DNA from: Actinotalea soli
GTDB taxonomy: Bacteria > Actinomycetota > Actinomycetes > Actinomycetales > Cellulomonadaceae
Assembly (NCBI RefSeq): GCF_017565425.1
Contig: NZ_JAGEMK010000002.1
Coordinates: 248,001 to 312,000, forward strand
DNA length: 64,000 nucleotides
Direction: 5' to 3'
The notes under the pieces were generated by a model, which was given only the letters and a program-made list of their open reading frames with translations, was not told where the DNA came from and ran no database searches. This document shows positions 32,623-41,268 of the stretch, piece after piece (the stretch's first letter is position 1; each line of letters starts with the position of its first letter). Made by a program: the position numbers and the translations under genes.

Positions 32623-34680
32623 ATGAAGGCCAAGCAGATCACCCAGCTCGGCGTCCCGGTCGGCGTGGTGGGCATCGTCATGATGCTCGTCGTCCCGCTG
32701 CCCGCGGCCCTTCTCGACTTCCTCATCGTCATCAACATCGTCATGGCCCTCGTGGTGCTGCTCACCGCCATGTACGTGAAGAAGCCCCTGGACTTCTCGG
32801 TCTTCCCGTCGCTGCTGCTCGTGCTGACCCTGTTCCGGCTCGGTCTGAACGTGGCCTCGACCCGGCTGGTGCTGCGGGACGGCTACGCAGGGGACGTCAT
32901 CGACGCCTTCGGCACGATCGTGGTGGGCGGCTCGCTCATCATCGGCCTGGTCATCTTCCTCATCCTCGTGGTCATCCAGTTCGTCGTGATCACCAACGGT
33001 GCTGGGCGTGTGGCCGAGGTCGGGGCGCGCTTCACCCTCGACGCGATGCCCGGCAAGCAGATGGCCATCGACGCCGACCTCAACGCCGGCCTCATCGACG
33101 AGGACACCGCGCGCACCCGCCGTGCCGAGATCTCGGCCGAGGCCGACTTCTACGGCGCCATGGACGGTGGCTCGAAGTTCGTCAAGGGCGACGCGATCGC
33201 CGGCATCATCATCACCGTCATCAACCTGCTCGGCGGGTTCGGCGTCGGGATGCTGAACATGGGCATGTCCGCCGGGGAGTCCCTCGAGCGCTTCAGCCTG
33301 CTGACCATCGGTGACGGCCTGGTCACCCAGATCCCGGCCCTGCTGATGTCCGTCGCGACCGGCCTCATCGTGACCCGCGCGACCGCCTCGGGGGACCTGG
33401 GCGCGGCCGCCAGCGGACAGCTCACCCAGAGCCGCACGGCCCTGATGATCGCCGGCAGCGCCGCGATCGCCCTGGCCCTCGTGCCCGGCCTGCCCAAGCT
33501 GCCCTTCATCCTCGTCGGCGCGACCCTGCTGATCATCGGGCAGCGCATCGGCGCCCACGCCAAGGCCGAGGCCGCCGCGGGCGAGATCGAGGCCACGGCC
33601 GCGACGACCTCGCCGTCGGCCGACACCCCCGAGGCCCTCATCGAGCAGATGCGGGTGCACACCCTCGAGATCCTCCTGGCCCCCGACCTGGTCGACATGG
33701 TCGGCAGCGGCAGCGACCAGGACCTCCTGGCCCGGGTGCGCGGCCTGCGCCGCAAGATCGCCATGGACCTCGGCATCGTCGTCCCCCCGGTCCGGACCCG
33801 TGACTCGGTCGAGCTGCCACGCTCGACGTACGTGGTGCGGATCGCCGGGGTCGAGGTCGGCCGTGGCGAGGCCCCCGGCGGGCGCCTGCTGGCCCTGGGC
33901 GACAACCTCGAGAGCCTCGGCGGGACCACCGTCGTCGAGCCGGTCTTCGGGCTGCCCGGCAAGTGGATCCCCAGCGAGCTGCGTCACGCGGCGGAGATGG
34001 TCGGCGCCACGGTCGTGGACCGGGTCTCAGTGCTGATCACCCACCTCGGCGCCATCATCGACGCCAACGCCCCGCGGCTGCTGTCCCGGGAGGACGTGCG
34101 GGTGCTCACCGAGGGCGTCAAGCAGGTCAACCCGTCGGTGGTCGACGAGCTGGTTCCTGGGCTGCTGACCCTCGGTGAGGTCCAGCGGGTGCTGCAGGGT
34201 CTGCTCGCCGAGCGGGTGCCGATCCGCGACCTGAGCCGCATCTTCGAGGGCCTGACCCTGCGCGCCAAGGTGAGCACCGACACCGAGGGCCTCATCGAGG
34301 CCTCGCGCACGGCTCTGGGTCCCGCGCTCGCGGCCCCGTACGCCCAGGACGGCGTGCTGCGGGTCATCACCCTCGACCCGACCCTCGAGCAGAGCCTCAT
34401 GGAGGCCGTGCGCCCGGCCGACGGCGGTGCCCAGCTGCTCCTCGACCCGACCAAGGCTGACCGCGTGCTGGGGTCCCTGCGGCAGATCGCCGCAGCCGGT
34501 GAGGTGTCGGGCCGCGAGGCCGTCCTGGTGTGCGCGCCGGCCCTGCGCGCCGCGCTGCGTCGCACCGTGGTGCTGGCGCTGCCCACCCTTCCCGTGCTCT
34601 CCTACAGCGAGGTGACCGGTGCGGGCCTGCAGATCGAGACCGTGGGGGTGGTGAGCGATGCCGCCGCGCTTGCTGCTTGA
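32623..34680 (+). CDS. flhA: Flagellar export protein FlhA
   Basis: The 685-residue protein has eight membrane segments in its first 320 residues and the FHIPEP signature region: FPSLLLVLTLFRLGLNVASTRLVL and GAGRVAEVGARFTLDAMPGKQMAIDADLNAGLIDEDTARTRR. The cytosolic half (about 340-685) is the nonameric chaperone-docking ring. GGAGG 7 nt before the ATG at 32623 sets the start. A 73-nt gap separates it from flhB. Its 3' end overlaps the flhF-like gene by 23 nt. Confidence 0.96.
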   Translation: MKAKQITQLGVPVGVVGIVMMLVVPLPAALLDFLIVINIVMALVVLLTAMYVKKPLDFSVFPSLLLVLTLFRLGLNVASTRLVLRDGYAGDVIDAFGTIVVGGSLIIGLVIFLILVVIQFVVITNGAGRVAEVGARFTLDAMPGKQMAIDADLNAGLIDEDTARTRRAEISAEADFYGAMDGGSKFVKGDAIAGIIITVINLLGGFGVGMLNMGMSAGESLERFSLLTIGDGLVTQIPALLMSVATGLIVTRATASGDLGAAASGQLTQSRTALMIAGSAAIALALVPGLPKLPFILVGATLLIIGQRIGAHAKAEAAAGEIEATAATTSPSADTPEALIEQMRVHTLEILLAPDLVDMVGSGSDQDLLARVRGLRRKIAMDLGIVVPPVRTRDSVELPRSTYVVRIAGVEVGRGEAPGGRLLALGDNLESLGGTTVVEPVFGLPGKWIPSELRHAAEMVGATVVDRVSVLITHLGAIIDANAPRLLSREDVRVLTEGVKQVNPSVVDELVPGLLTLGEVQRVLQGLLAERVPIRDLSRIFEGLTLRAKVSTDTEGLIEASRTALGPALAAPYAQDGVLRVITLDPTLEQSLMEAVRPADGGAQLLLDPTKADRVLGSLRQIAAAGEVSGREAVLVCAPALRAALRRTVVLALPTLPVLSYSEVTGAGLQIETVGVVSDAAALAA

Positions 34681-35926
34681 CGGTGAGGACCTGCGCGCGT
34701 TGATGCTCCGCGTCCGCGAGGAGGTCGGGCCCGACGCCCGCATCATCAAGGCCGAGCGCATCCGCTCGGGGGGCATCGCCGGGTTCTTCGCCAAGGAGCG
34801 CTACGAGCTGACCGTCGAGGTGCCCGAGGTGCGTCCCGCGCGTCGGGCCCGTCCTCGTCGGGCGACCGAGGGCGCCGTCGGGCTCGACGCGCTCCTCGCC
34901 GCCGCGGACGCGGTCGAGGCCGAGGAGGCCGGGGCCGAGGTCACGGCCCCCGAGCCCGAGCCGGGTCCAGCGGTCTCGACCGCGAGCGACTCCTTCGCGA
35001 CCGTGCTGGACTCGGTCCGGCAGATGGTCGGGGCCGACGTCACGACGGCCCCGGTCGTCGACGCCCCCGACGAGGCCGCGACGCCTGCCGCCGAGGACGA
35101 CGTCACCGCGCCCGCTGGTGCGCAGGCTGAGCCCGCCCCGGCCGAGGCTCCCGTGCCCGTCGAGGGGGCCGAGCTCGCGGCCGTCGTGGGCAGCGGCGCG
35201 GCTGTCGCAGCCGAGCGGCTCGACCCGCCGGCCGCCGTGGCCCCGACGCCCGAGGTCCCCGTCGAGGCCGGAGGCTCGAGCGTCACGGCCCTGCTCGAGC
35301 TGGGCATCCCCACGCGCCTGCTCTCGGGTTTCGCCGACCCGACGGCGGCCGCCCCGCTGTCTGTTCTCGTCCGTCGCTTCGAGCGCCCGCCGACGGTGCA
35401 GCTCTCCTCCGGGGTCCTCGTCGTCGCTGGGGAGGGAGATGCCGCGCTGCGGACCGCGACCCAGATGGCCCACCGCGCAGGCCTGCCCACCCACGAGATC
35501 CTGCTGGCCGGGGAGATCGACGCCGTGCCCGGCCACGGCCGCCGTCTGCAGACCCTCTCGGCCGTCGAGCGGGTGCGGTCCCGGCTCCCCGGGGACGCCC
35601 TGACGGTCATCGCCCTGGGGGTCCCGACCGACCGCAGCCGGTGGGGTGAGTCCGCCTCGATGCTCGAGGCCCTCGCGCCGGACCAGGCGTGGGCAGCCCT
35701 CGACGCTCGCTCCAAGCCGGCCGACCTGCGACGGTGGCTGCGCTCGGTCGGGCTGCGGCGCCGGTTCGACGCCGTCGCCGCGGTGGCCGCCTTCGAGGCG
35801 CAGGCCCCGGGCATGGTCCTGTCCCTCGGGGTCCCGGTCGGATGGCTCGACGGCCTGCCCGCGACCCCCGTCGTGTGGGCCGCGGTGCTCAGCGAACGAC
35901 TGGCCGACGACGCCCGCTGGGACTGA
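34658..35926 (+). CDS. flhF: FlhF-like protein with a degenerate GTPase domain
   Basis: The 422-residue protein follows flhA and starts like FlhF (LLLDGEDLRALMLRVREEVGPDARIIKAERIRSGGIAGFFAKERYEL), then has a long acidic Ala/Pro-rich linker (about 55-205). The C-terminal half keeps the helical bundle and NG-like order, but the P-loop is VVAGEGDAALRTATQMA where an SRP-type GTPase has GxxGxGKTTTxxKLA; the lysine and following threonines are missing. GTP binding is therefore unlikely. It may be a structural relic that still places or supports flagella. No flhG follows. It overlaps flhA by 23 nt. Confidence 0.78.
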   Translation: MPPRLLLDGEDLRALMLRVREEVGPDARIIKAERIRSGGIAGFFAKERYELTVEVPEVRPARRARPRRATEGAVGLDALLAAADAVEAEEAGAEVTAPEPEPGPAVSTASDSFATVLDSVRQMVGADVTTAPVVDAPDEAATPAAEDDVTAPAGAQAEPAPAEAPVPVEGAELAAVVGSGAAVAAERLDPPAAVAPTPEVPVEAGGSSVTALLELGIPTRLLSGFADPTAAAPLSVLVRRFERPPTVQLSSGVLVVAGEGDAALRTATQMAHRAGLPTHEILLAGEIDAVPGHGRRLQTLSAVERVRSRLPGDALTVIALGVPTDRSRWGESASMLEALAPDQAWAALDARSKPADLRRWLRSVGLRRRFDAVAAVAAFEAQAPGMVLSLGVPVGWLDGLPATPVVWAAVLSERLADDARWD

Positions 35927-35976
35927 TCCACCGCGCCGCGCCCTGGACGCACCGAGCCGCCCGCGACGTGAGCGAC

Positions 35977-35982
35977 TACCCT
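35977..35982 (+). promoter_or_regulatory. TANNNT -10 box for a leaderless csrA transcript
   Basis: TACCCT lies exactly 7 nt before the csrA ATG, the same geometry as at 2365. No Shine-Dalgarno sequence is present. csrA could therefore be transcribed separately from the flhA operon by the housekeeping sigma factor. Confidence 0.45.
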
Positions 35983-35989
35983 CGCGAGC

Positions 35990-36229
35990 ATGCTGGTCCT
36001 GAGTCGACGCGTCGGAGAGCGCCTGGTCATCGGTGACGACATCGTCATCACCGTGATCGACGTGCGCAACGACGGGGTGCGGATCGGCATCGACGCCCCC
36101 CGTGACGTGCGCGTCAACCGCGCCGAGGTCCTCGAGGCCGTCGAGAAGGCCAACACCGAGGCCGCCGCGGCCGACGACGCCGTCGCCGACGCGCTGCGCG
36201 CCCTGCGCCCCCCCACCCCCGAGGCCTGA
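35990..36229 (+). CDS. csrA: Carbon storage/translation regulator CsrA
   Basis: The 79-residue protein MLVLSRRVGERLVIGDDIVITVIDVRNDGVRIGIDAPRDVRVNRAEV is a canonical CsrA (L4, R6, R7 and the RVNRAEV helix carrying R44-type RNA-binding residues), followed by an Ala-rich tail. CsrA represses flagellin translation by binding GGA motifs in the leader and is antagonised by FliW, whose gene is at 5188. The flagellin leader near 10031 contains GGATGGAG at the ribosome-binding site, a plausible target. Confidence 0.95.
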   Translation: MLVLSRRVGERLVIGDDIVITVIDVRNDGVRIGIDAPRDVRVNRAEVLEAVEKANTEAAAADDAVADALRALRPPTPEA

Positions 36230-36328
36230 CCCCCGGGCCGAGCGCCCCCCTGAGCTCCTGCCCGCCCCTCATCGTGGCTCTTCCCCTGGCGCCCCAGCCC
36301 CCTTCGCTGCATCCTCTCCGCGAGCGGT

Positions 36329-36394
36329 GAGGTCGCACCTCTGCACCGAGGTCGTCCTTGCGCATGTGCGTCCTCGGTGCAGAGGTGCGACCTC
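36329..36394. repeat. 66-nt palindromic repeat, type B (near-perfect copy)
   Basis: The perfect 23-nt arms begin GAGGTCGCACCTCTGCACCG on the left and end CGGTGCAGAGGTGCGACCTC on the right, around a 20-nt centre containing GCGCATGTGCG. It is the same family as 3517-3584 and lies in the 363-nt gap between csrA and cheA. Confidence 0.8.
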
Positions 36395-36397
36395 GGC

Positions 36398-36484
36398 GGC
36401 TGGGGTGGGCCGGGCAGGGGGGTTGGGGTGGGCGGGGCAGGGTGGCTGGGGTGGGCTGGGTGGGTGGGGTGGGGCAGCCTGGGG
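36398..36484 (+). repeat. G-rich imperfect 23-nt tandem repeat
   Basis: Three units start at 36398, 36421 and 36444 (GGCTGGGGTGGGCCGGGCAG-like), followed by GGGTGGGGTGGGG. There are many runs of 3-5 G on the coding strand, so G-quadruplex formation is likely. It ends 30 nt before the cheA promoter. Confidence 0.65.
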
Positions 36485-36513
36485 AGTGCCGCGGCCTCAC
36501 CCGGCGGGATCAC

Positions 36514-36538
36514 TCACAAGCCTCGCGGGACGGCCGAA
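36514..36538 (+). promoter_or_regulatory. Sigma-28-like promoter for cheA-cheW-receptor 1
   Basis: TCAC-N15-GCCGAATA, with an extended TCACAAGCC start shared with the sites at 47750 and 51468. It lies 55 nt before the cheA GTG. Confidence 0.75.
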
Positions 36539-36592
36539 TACACCTCCAGCATGTGACGGAGAACCGTCGCACCGTTCGGCCTGGAGGTTGAC

Positions 36593-39070
36593 GTGGAGGA
36601 CTTGGACGAGATCGTCCGCGAGTTCCTCGTGGAGAGCCACGAGAACCTCGACCAGCTCGACTCGGACCTGGTGGCCCTCGAGGGCTCGCCGGAGTCGCGC
36701 GAGCTGCTCAGCAGCGTGTTCCGCACGATCCACACGATCAAGGGCACCAGCGGGTTCCTGGCCTTCGGCAAGCTCGAGAAGCTGACCCACGCGGGGGAGA
36801 ACCTCCTCGTGGAGCTCCGCGACGGCCGCCGCTCGATGGACCTGCCGACGACGGACGTGCTCCTCGAGATGGTCGACGGCGTGCGCTCCATCCTGCAGGC
36901 GATCGAGTCCACGTCGACCGAGGGCGACGTCGACGTCGCCCCGACCGTCGAGCGGATCCGCGTGGTCCTCGAGCAGCGAGACCAGGTAGAGGAGACCCCC
37001 GTGCCCGACCCGACCCCCGCCCCCGAGGCGCCGGCCGACCCCACTCCCGTGGCCGAGGTCGCCCCGCCCGTCGCCGAGCCGGTCGCCGCCCCGGCGCCCG
37101 AGCCGGCCGCCGAGCCGGCCGCGAAGGCCAAGGCGCCGCGCAAGATCCGTGCGGTCAAGCGCCCGGCCGCCGCCAAGGCCCCGGCCGCGCCGTCGGTCGA
37201 GGCCACCGTCGAGCCGACCCCCGAGCCGACGCCGACCCCGGAGCCTGCTCCGGTCGCCGAGACCCCGGCCGCCAAGCCGACCCCCGCCAAGGCCACCCCG
37301 GCCAAGGCTGCGGGCAACGAGTCCGCCGGCGAGCCCAGCCGCTCGGCCGCCGACGCCTCGATCCGCGTGGACGTCGACCTGCTCGACGCCCTGATGCGTC
37401 AGGTCGGCGAGCTCGTGCTGGCCCGCAACGCGATCACCCGCCTCGCCGACGACAGCGCCGGCAGCGACCTCGTGCGTGCCTCGCAGCGCCTCAGCCTCAT
37501 CGCCTCGGAGCTGCAGGAGGGCGTCATGAAGACGCGCATGCAGCCCATCGAGCACGTGTGGTCCAAGGTCCCGCGCATGGTCCGCGACCTCGCTGCCGCC
37601 TGCGACCGGCAGGTCCGGCTCGAGATGGTCGGTGGCGACACCGAGCTCGACCGCAGCCTCCTCGAGGCGATCAAGGACCCGCTGACCCACCTCATCCGCA
37701 ACGCGATCGACCACGGCATCGAGTCCGCCGTGGACCGCACCGCCGCGGGCAAGACGGCCCAGGGCCTGCTGTCCCTGCGCGCCTACCACGCGGGCGGCCA
37801 GGTCGTCGTCGAGGTCACCGACGACGGCAAGGGCATCGACCACGAGCGGGTCGCCACCAAGGCCGTCGAGAAGGGGCTGCGCACCCCCCAGCAGGTCGCG
37901 GCCATGGCCCCGGCCGAGCTGCTGCAGCTGCTCTTCCTGCCCGGCTTCTCCACGGCTGAGGCCGTCACGAACGTCTCGGGCCGCGGCGTGGGCATGGACG
38001 TGGTGCGCACCAAGATCGAGGGCATCGGCGGGACCGTCGACGTCGACTCGAGCGTCGGCAAGGGCACCACCTGGCGCCTGCGCATCCCCCTGACCCTCGC
38101 GATCATGCCTGCGCTGACGATCGTCTGCGACGAGCAGCTCTACGCGATCCCCCAGGTCAGCCTGGTCGAGCTCGTGGCGCTGGACGCCCAGACCAACGAG
38201 AGCTCGATCGAGTACATCCGGTCCGCGCCGGTCTACCGCCTGCGCGGGGACCTGCTGCCGCTGGTCGACCTGCGTGAGGTCTTCGGCTCCGGGCCGCGCG
38301 AGGAGGGTGTGCGCACCGTCATCGCCGTCCTCCAGGCCGACACCCAGCGCTTCGGCCTGATCGTCGACCGGGTCCTCAACACCGAGGAGATCGTCGTCAA
38401 GCCGCTCTCCGCGCGTCTGAAGTCCATCGGTCTCTACGCGGGCGCCACGCTCCTGGGCGACGGCAGGGTCTCGCTGATCCTCGACGTCCAGGCGATCGCC
38501 CGCCGGTCCATGGCCGGGGAGATCGGCGAGGCCGAGCGTGGCTCGCGGGCCAGTGCCACGGTCGAGGCCGTCGAGACGGTCCAGGTGCTCGTGGCCGGGG
38601 TCGGCGACGGCCGCCGCGTCGCGATCCCCCTCTCGGCCGTCACCCGGCTCGAGAAGATCCCTGCGACCGCCATCGAGCACGCCGGTGGGCGCGAGGTCGT
38701 CCAGTACCGCGGCTCGATCACCCCGGTGGTCCGCCTCGGCTCCTCCTACGGCATGGCCGTGGCCGAGGACGACGAGCTCACCGTCGTGGTCTACACCCGC
38801 GGTGCGCGCAGCGTCGCGATCGTCGTCGAGGAGATCGTCGACATCGTGGACGACGACGCCGCCAAGCACTACGACCTGGGCGACCACGGGCTTATGGGCT
38901 CGACCGTCCTCAAGGACCGCGTCACCGAGCTGCTCGACATCCAGTCGGCGGTCGTGGCCGTGGACCCGTACTTCTTCACCGACGTCGAGGTCCCGTCCCA
39001 GCACGGGCCCCTCGACCCGGACGACATCAACAGCCCGGCCGCCGGCCGTGGCGCACTGGTAGGGGTGTGA
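36593..39070 (+). CDS. cheA: Chemotaxis histidine kinase CheA with two CheW domains
   Basis: The 825-residue protein has an HPt domain (1-105; phosphorylated H47 in RTIHTIKGTSGF), a long Pro/Ala-rich linker (about 130-245), a dimerisation domain from about 251 (VDLLDALMRQVGELVLARNAI), a HATPase domain (N box HLIRNAIDHGIE near 366, DDGKGID near 409, GRGVGMDVVR near 463), a first CheW domain (about 500-640) and a second CheW-like domain (about 661-800, VQVLVAGVGDGRRVAIPLSAV). No separate P2 CheY-binding domain is obvious. GTG 36593 has GGAGG 6 nt upstream. It drives CheY and CheB phosphorylation. Confidence 0.95.
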   Translation: MEDLDEIVREFLVESHENLDQLDSDLVALEGSPESRELLSSVFRTIHTIKGTSGFLAFGKLEKLTHAGENLLVELRDGRRSMDLPTTDVLLEMVDGVRSILQAIESTSTEGDVDVAPTVERIRVVLEQRDQVEETPVPDPTPAPEAPADPTPVAEVAPPVAEPVAAPAPEPAAEPAAKAKAPRKIRAVKRPAAAKAPAAPSVEATVEPTPEPTPTPEPAPVAETPAAKPTPAKATPAKAAGNESAGEPSRSAADASIRVDVDLLDALMRQVGELVLARNAITRLADDSAGSDLVRASQRLSLIASELQEGVMKTRMQPIEHVWSKVPRMVRDLAAACDRQVRLEMVGGDTELDRSLLEAIKDPLTHLIRNAIDHGIESAVDRTAAGKTAQGLLSLRAYHAGGQVVVEVTDDGKGIDHERVATKAVEKGLRTPQQVAAMAPAELLQLLFLPGFSTAEAVTNVSGRGVGMDVVRTKIEGIGGTVDVDSSVGKGTTWRLRIPLTLAIMPALTIVCDEQLYAIPQVSLVELVALDAQTNESSIEYIRSAPVYRLRGDLLPLVDLREVFGSGPREEGVRTVIAVLQADTQRFGLIVDRVLNTEEIVVKPLSARLKSIGLYAGATLLGDGRVSLILDVQAIARRSMAGEIGEAERGSRASATVEAVETVQVLVAGVGDGRRVAIPLSAVTRLEKIPATAIEHAGGREVVQYRGSITPVVRLGSSYGMAVAEDDELTVVVYTRGARSVAIVVEEIVDIVDDDAAKHYDLGDHGLMGSTVLKDRVTELLDIQSAVVAVDPYFFTDVEVPSQHGPLDPDDINSPAAGRGALVGV

Positions 39071-39071
39071 G

Positions 39072-39491
39072 ATGAGTCGACAGCTGGCGACCTTCGTGCT
39101 GGACGGCGCGCACTACGGCGTCGACGTGCTGCACGTCCAGGAGGCCCTGCGCTCGCAGGTCCGTACCCCCGTGCCCGTGGCTCCGCCCGGCATCGCGGGC
39201 CTGGTGAACCTGCGCGGCCAGGTGGTCCTGACCGTGGACCTGCGCGTGCGGCTGGGGCTCGAGCCCCTCGCGCCCGACGCCGAGCCGATGATGGTCGTGG
39301 TCCAGGTCGACGGGGAGCCGGTGAGCCTCCTGGTCGACGAGATCGGTGACGTGATCGACGTCGAGGACTCGCAGTTCGAGACGCCGCCGGACACCCTCGA
39401 CGGTGGACTGCGCGACGTCGTGGTCGGGGCCTACAAGCTCGACCGCGGCCTCCTGCTCGCCCTGGACGTCGACGCCGCCACCGCGGCATGA
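39072..39491 (+). CDS. cheW: Chemotaxis coupling protein CheW
   Basis: The 139-residue protein is a single CheW domain: [54 protein letters not shown] (the xGxiNLRGxxvPvvDLR signature), [15 protein letters not shown]. It links receptors to CheA. It starts 1 nt after cheA and overlaps receptor 1 by 4 nt (ATGA). Confidence 0.95.
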   Translation: MSRQLATFVLDGAHYGVDVLHVQEALRSQVRTPVPVAPPGIAGLVNLRGQVVLTVDLRVRLGLEPLAPDAEPMMVVVQVDGEPVSLLVDEIGDVIDVEDSQFETPPDTLDGGLRDVVVGAYKLDRGLLLALDVDAATAA

Positions 39492-41116
39492 GCGCGTCGG
39501 GCGGTGCGCGCGGCGTCCGCCTCGGCCTGCGGGGCCGGATCCTCCTGGTCGGTGCGGTGGGCTTCGGCGCGGCGCTCCTGGTGGGGATCGGGGCCACGTT
39601 CTCGAGCCAGGGCCTCATCGCGAACGTCGAGCAGGTCCAGGACCTCGCCGTTGCCCAGGCGGCCGTCCAGGAGGTGCGTGTCTACAACTCTGACGTCACC
39701 GGCTGGCAGGTGGCCTATGCGGCTGACGCCCACAAGATCGGTGGGGCCGAGGCCGTCGCGGCGGACAACCTCAACCGGGCGGGCTACCTCGCCTCGGCGG
39801 ACGGGCTGCGCGCGGCTCTCGCGTCGGTGGACCACTCGGTACTGACCCCGGCCGAGGCCGAGACCATGGCGCAGATCGAGACGCTCTGGGCCGACTTCTT
39901 CGTGGCCGACGACGACGTCGCGGCCATGTACGCCCTCGACTCCGACGCGAGCATCGCGGAGGCCGACCGGCAGATCATCGACGTCGTCTACCCGATCTAC
40001 GACCAGATCGGTGCGCTGACCACTGAGCTCTTGGCCTCCCTCGACGCCCGCAGCGATGCGCTCGTCGCAGCCACCGAGGCGTCGCAGACCGCGGCGATGA
40101 TGGGTAACGCCCTCGTGGTGCTGCTTGCCGGCACGGTCGTCGTCGTCCTCGCCCTGGTGACCGCTCGTCGGGCGCGGAACTCCCTCGCCGGGGTCCAGCG
40201 CACCGCCGAGGCCTTGGCCCGCGGTGACATGACCGTGGCTCCGGGGGTGACGAGTCGTGACGAGATCGGCCATGTCGCGGCCTCCCTCGAGACGGCGCAG
40301 GTCGGGCTCCGGGCGATCCTGTCGGGGGTCCGGGAGACCTCGGAGGCGGTTGCGGCTGCCTCGGAGGAGCTGTCGGCGTCGAACGCGCAGGTGGCGAGCG
40401 GCTCGGCGGAGACCTCGGCGCAGGCTGGTGTGGTGGCGGCTGCTGCGGAGCAGGTGTCGCGGAACGTGCAGGCGGTGGCTGCGGGTGCCGAGCAGATGGG
40501 TGCCTCGATCCGGGAGATCGCTCAGAACGCGAACGAGGCGGCCAAGGTCGCCTCGCAGGCGACCGGTGTGGCTGCCACGACCAACGACACGATCGCCAAG
40601 CTGGGGGTCTCCTCCCAGGAGATCGGCAACGTGGTCAAGGTCATCACGACGATTGCTGAGCAGACGAACTTGCTGGCCCTGAACGCCACGATCGAGGCCG
40701 CCCGCGCTGGTGAGGCGGGGAAGGGCTTCGCCGTCGTGGCCGGTGAGGTCAAGGAGCTGGCGCAGGAGACGGCTCGGGCCACGGAGGACATCGCGCGTCG
40801 GGTGGAGGCCATCCAGGGCGACACCACCGGTGCGGTCGCGGCGATCGGTCAGATCAGCGACATCATCGCCTCGATCAACGACTACCAGCTGACCATCGCC
40901 TCGGCCGTCGAGGAGCAGACCGCCACGACCAACGAGATGTCCCGCGGGGTGACCGAGGCTGCCACCGGCTCGGGCGAGATCGCCACGAACATCACCGGTG
41001 TGGCCAGCTCTGCGAGCACCACCAGCGAGGTCACCGGGCAGATGGGTTCGGCGACCGACGACCTGGCCCGCATGGCCCAGGACCTGCGCACCCGCATCGG
41101 ATCCTTCACCTTCTGA
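39488..41116 (+). CDS. Methyl-accepting chemotaxis protein 1
   Basis: The 542-residue receptor has TM1 (about 16-37), a 165-residue extracytoplasmic sensor, TM2 (about 205-225), HAMP, and a signalling domain (about 285-542) with the hairpin tip [19 protein letters not shown]. Its sensor shares neither the RDxxLxP motif nor the QxxRARV motif seen in the other receptors of this window, so it probably has a different ligand. It is translationally coupled to cheW, which suggests it is the core receptor. It ends GSFTF with no NWETF-type CheR tether. Confidence 0.93.
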   Translation: MSASGGARGVRLGLRGRILLVGAVGFGAALLVGIGATFSSQGLIANVEQVQDLAVAQAAVQEVRVYNSDVTGWQVAYAADAHKIGGAEAVAADNLNRAGYLASADGLRAALASVDHSVLTPAEAETMAQIETLWADFFVADDDVAAMYALDSDASIAEADRQIIDVVYPIYDQIGALTTELLASLDARSDALVAATEASQTAAMMGNALVVLLAGTVVVVLALVTARRARNSLAGVQRTAEALARGDMTVAPGVTSRDEIGHVAASLETAQVGLRAILSGVRETSEAVAAASEELSASNAQVASGSAETSAQAGVVAAAAEQVSRNVQAVAAGAEQMGASIREIAQNANEAAKVASQATGVAATTNDTIAKLGVSSQEIGNVVKVITTIAEQTNLLALNATIEAARAGEAGKGFAVVAGEVKELAQETARATEDIARRVEAIQGDTTGAVAAIGQISDIIASINDYQLTIASAVEEQTATTNEMSRGVTEAATGSGEIATNITGVASSASTTSEVTGQMGSATDDLARMAQDLRTRIGSFTF

Positions 41117-41176
41117 CCGGGCGCCCGCTCGGGTCGGCAGCACCGACCCAGCGCCAGGTCCTTCGTCCCGAGCCGC

Positions 41177-41211
41177 GGCCGGGGTGCCCTCACATCGAGG
41201 GCACCCCGGCC
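41177..41211 (+). terminator. Intrinsic terminator after receptor 1, sharing bases with the next promoter
   Basis: A perfect 14-bp stem GGCCGGGGTGCCCT / AGGGCACCCCGGCC with a CACATCG loop. Its loop and 3' arm contain the -35, spacer and first bases of the -10 of the next promoter. Confidence 0.8.
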
Positions 41212-41214
41212 GAT
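41190..41214 (+). promoter_or_regulatory. Sigma-28-like promoter for receptor 2
   Basis: TCAC-N15-GCCGATCT, embedded in the terminator hairpin, 55 nt before the ATG at 41269. Confidence 0.75.
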
Positions 41215-41268
41215 CTGCTGATCGACGTCGCCCCGGCGTCCGCGAGGCCGCACATCTAGGAGCTCTTC

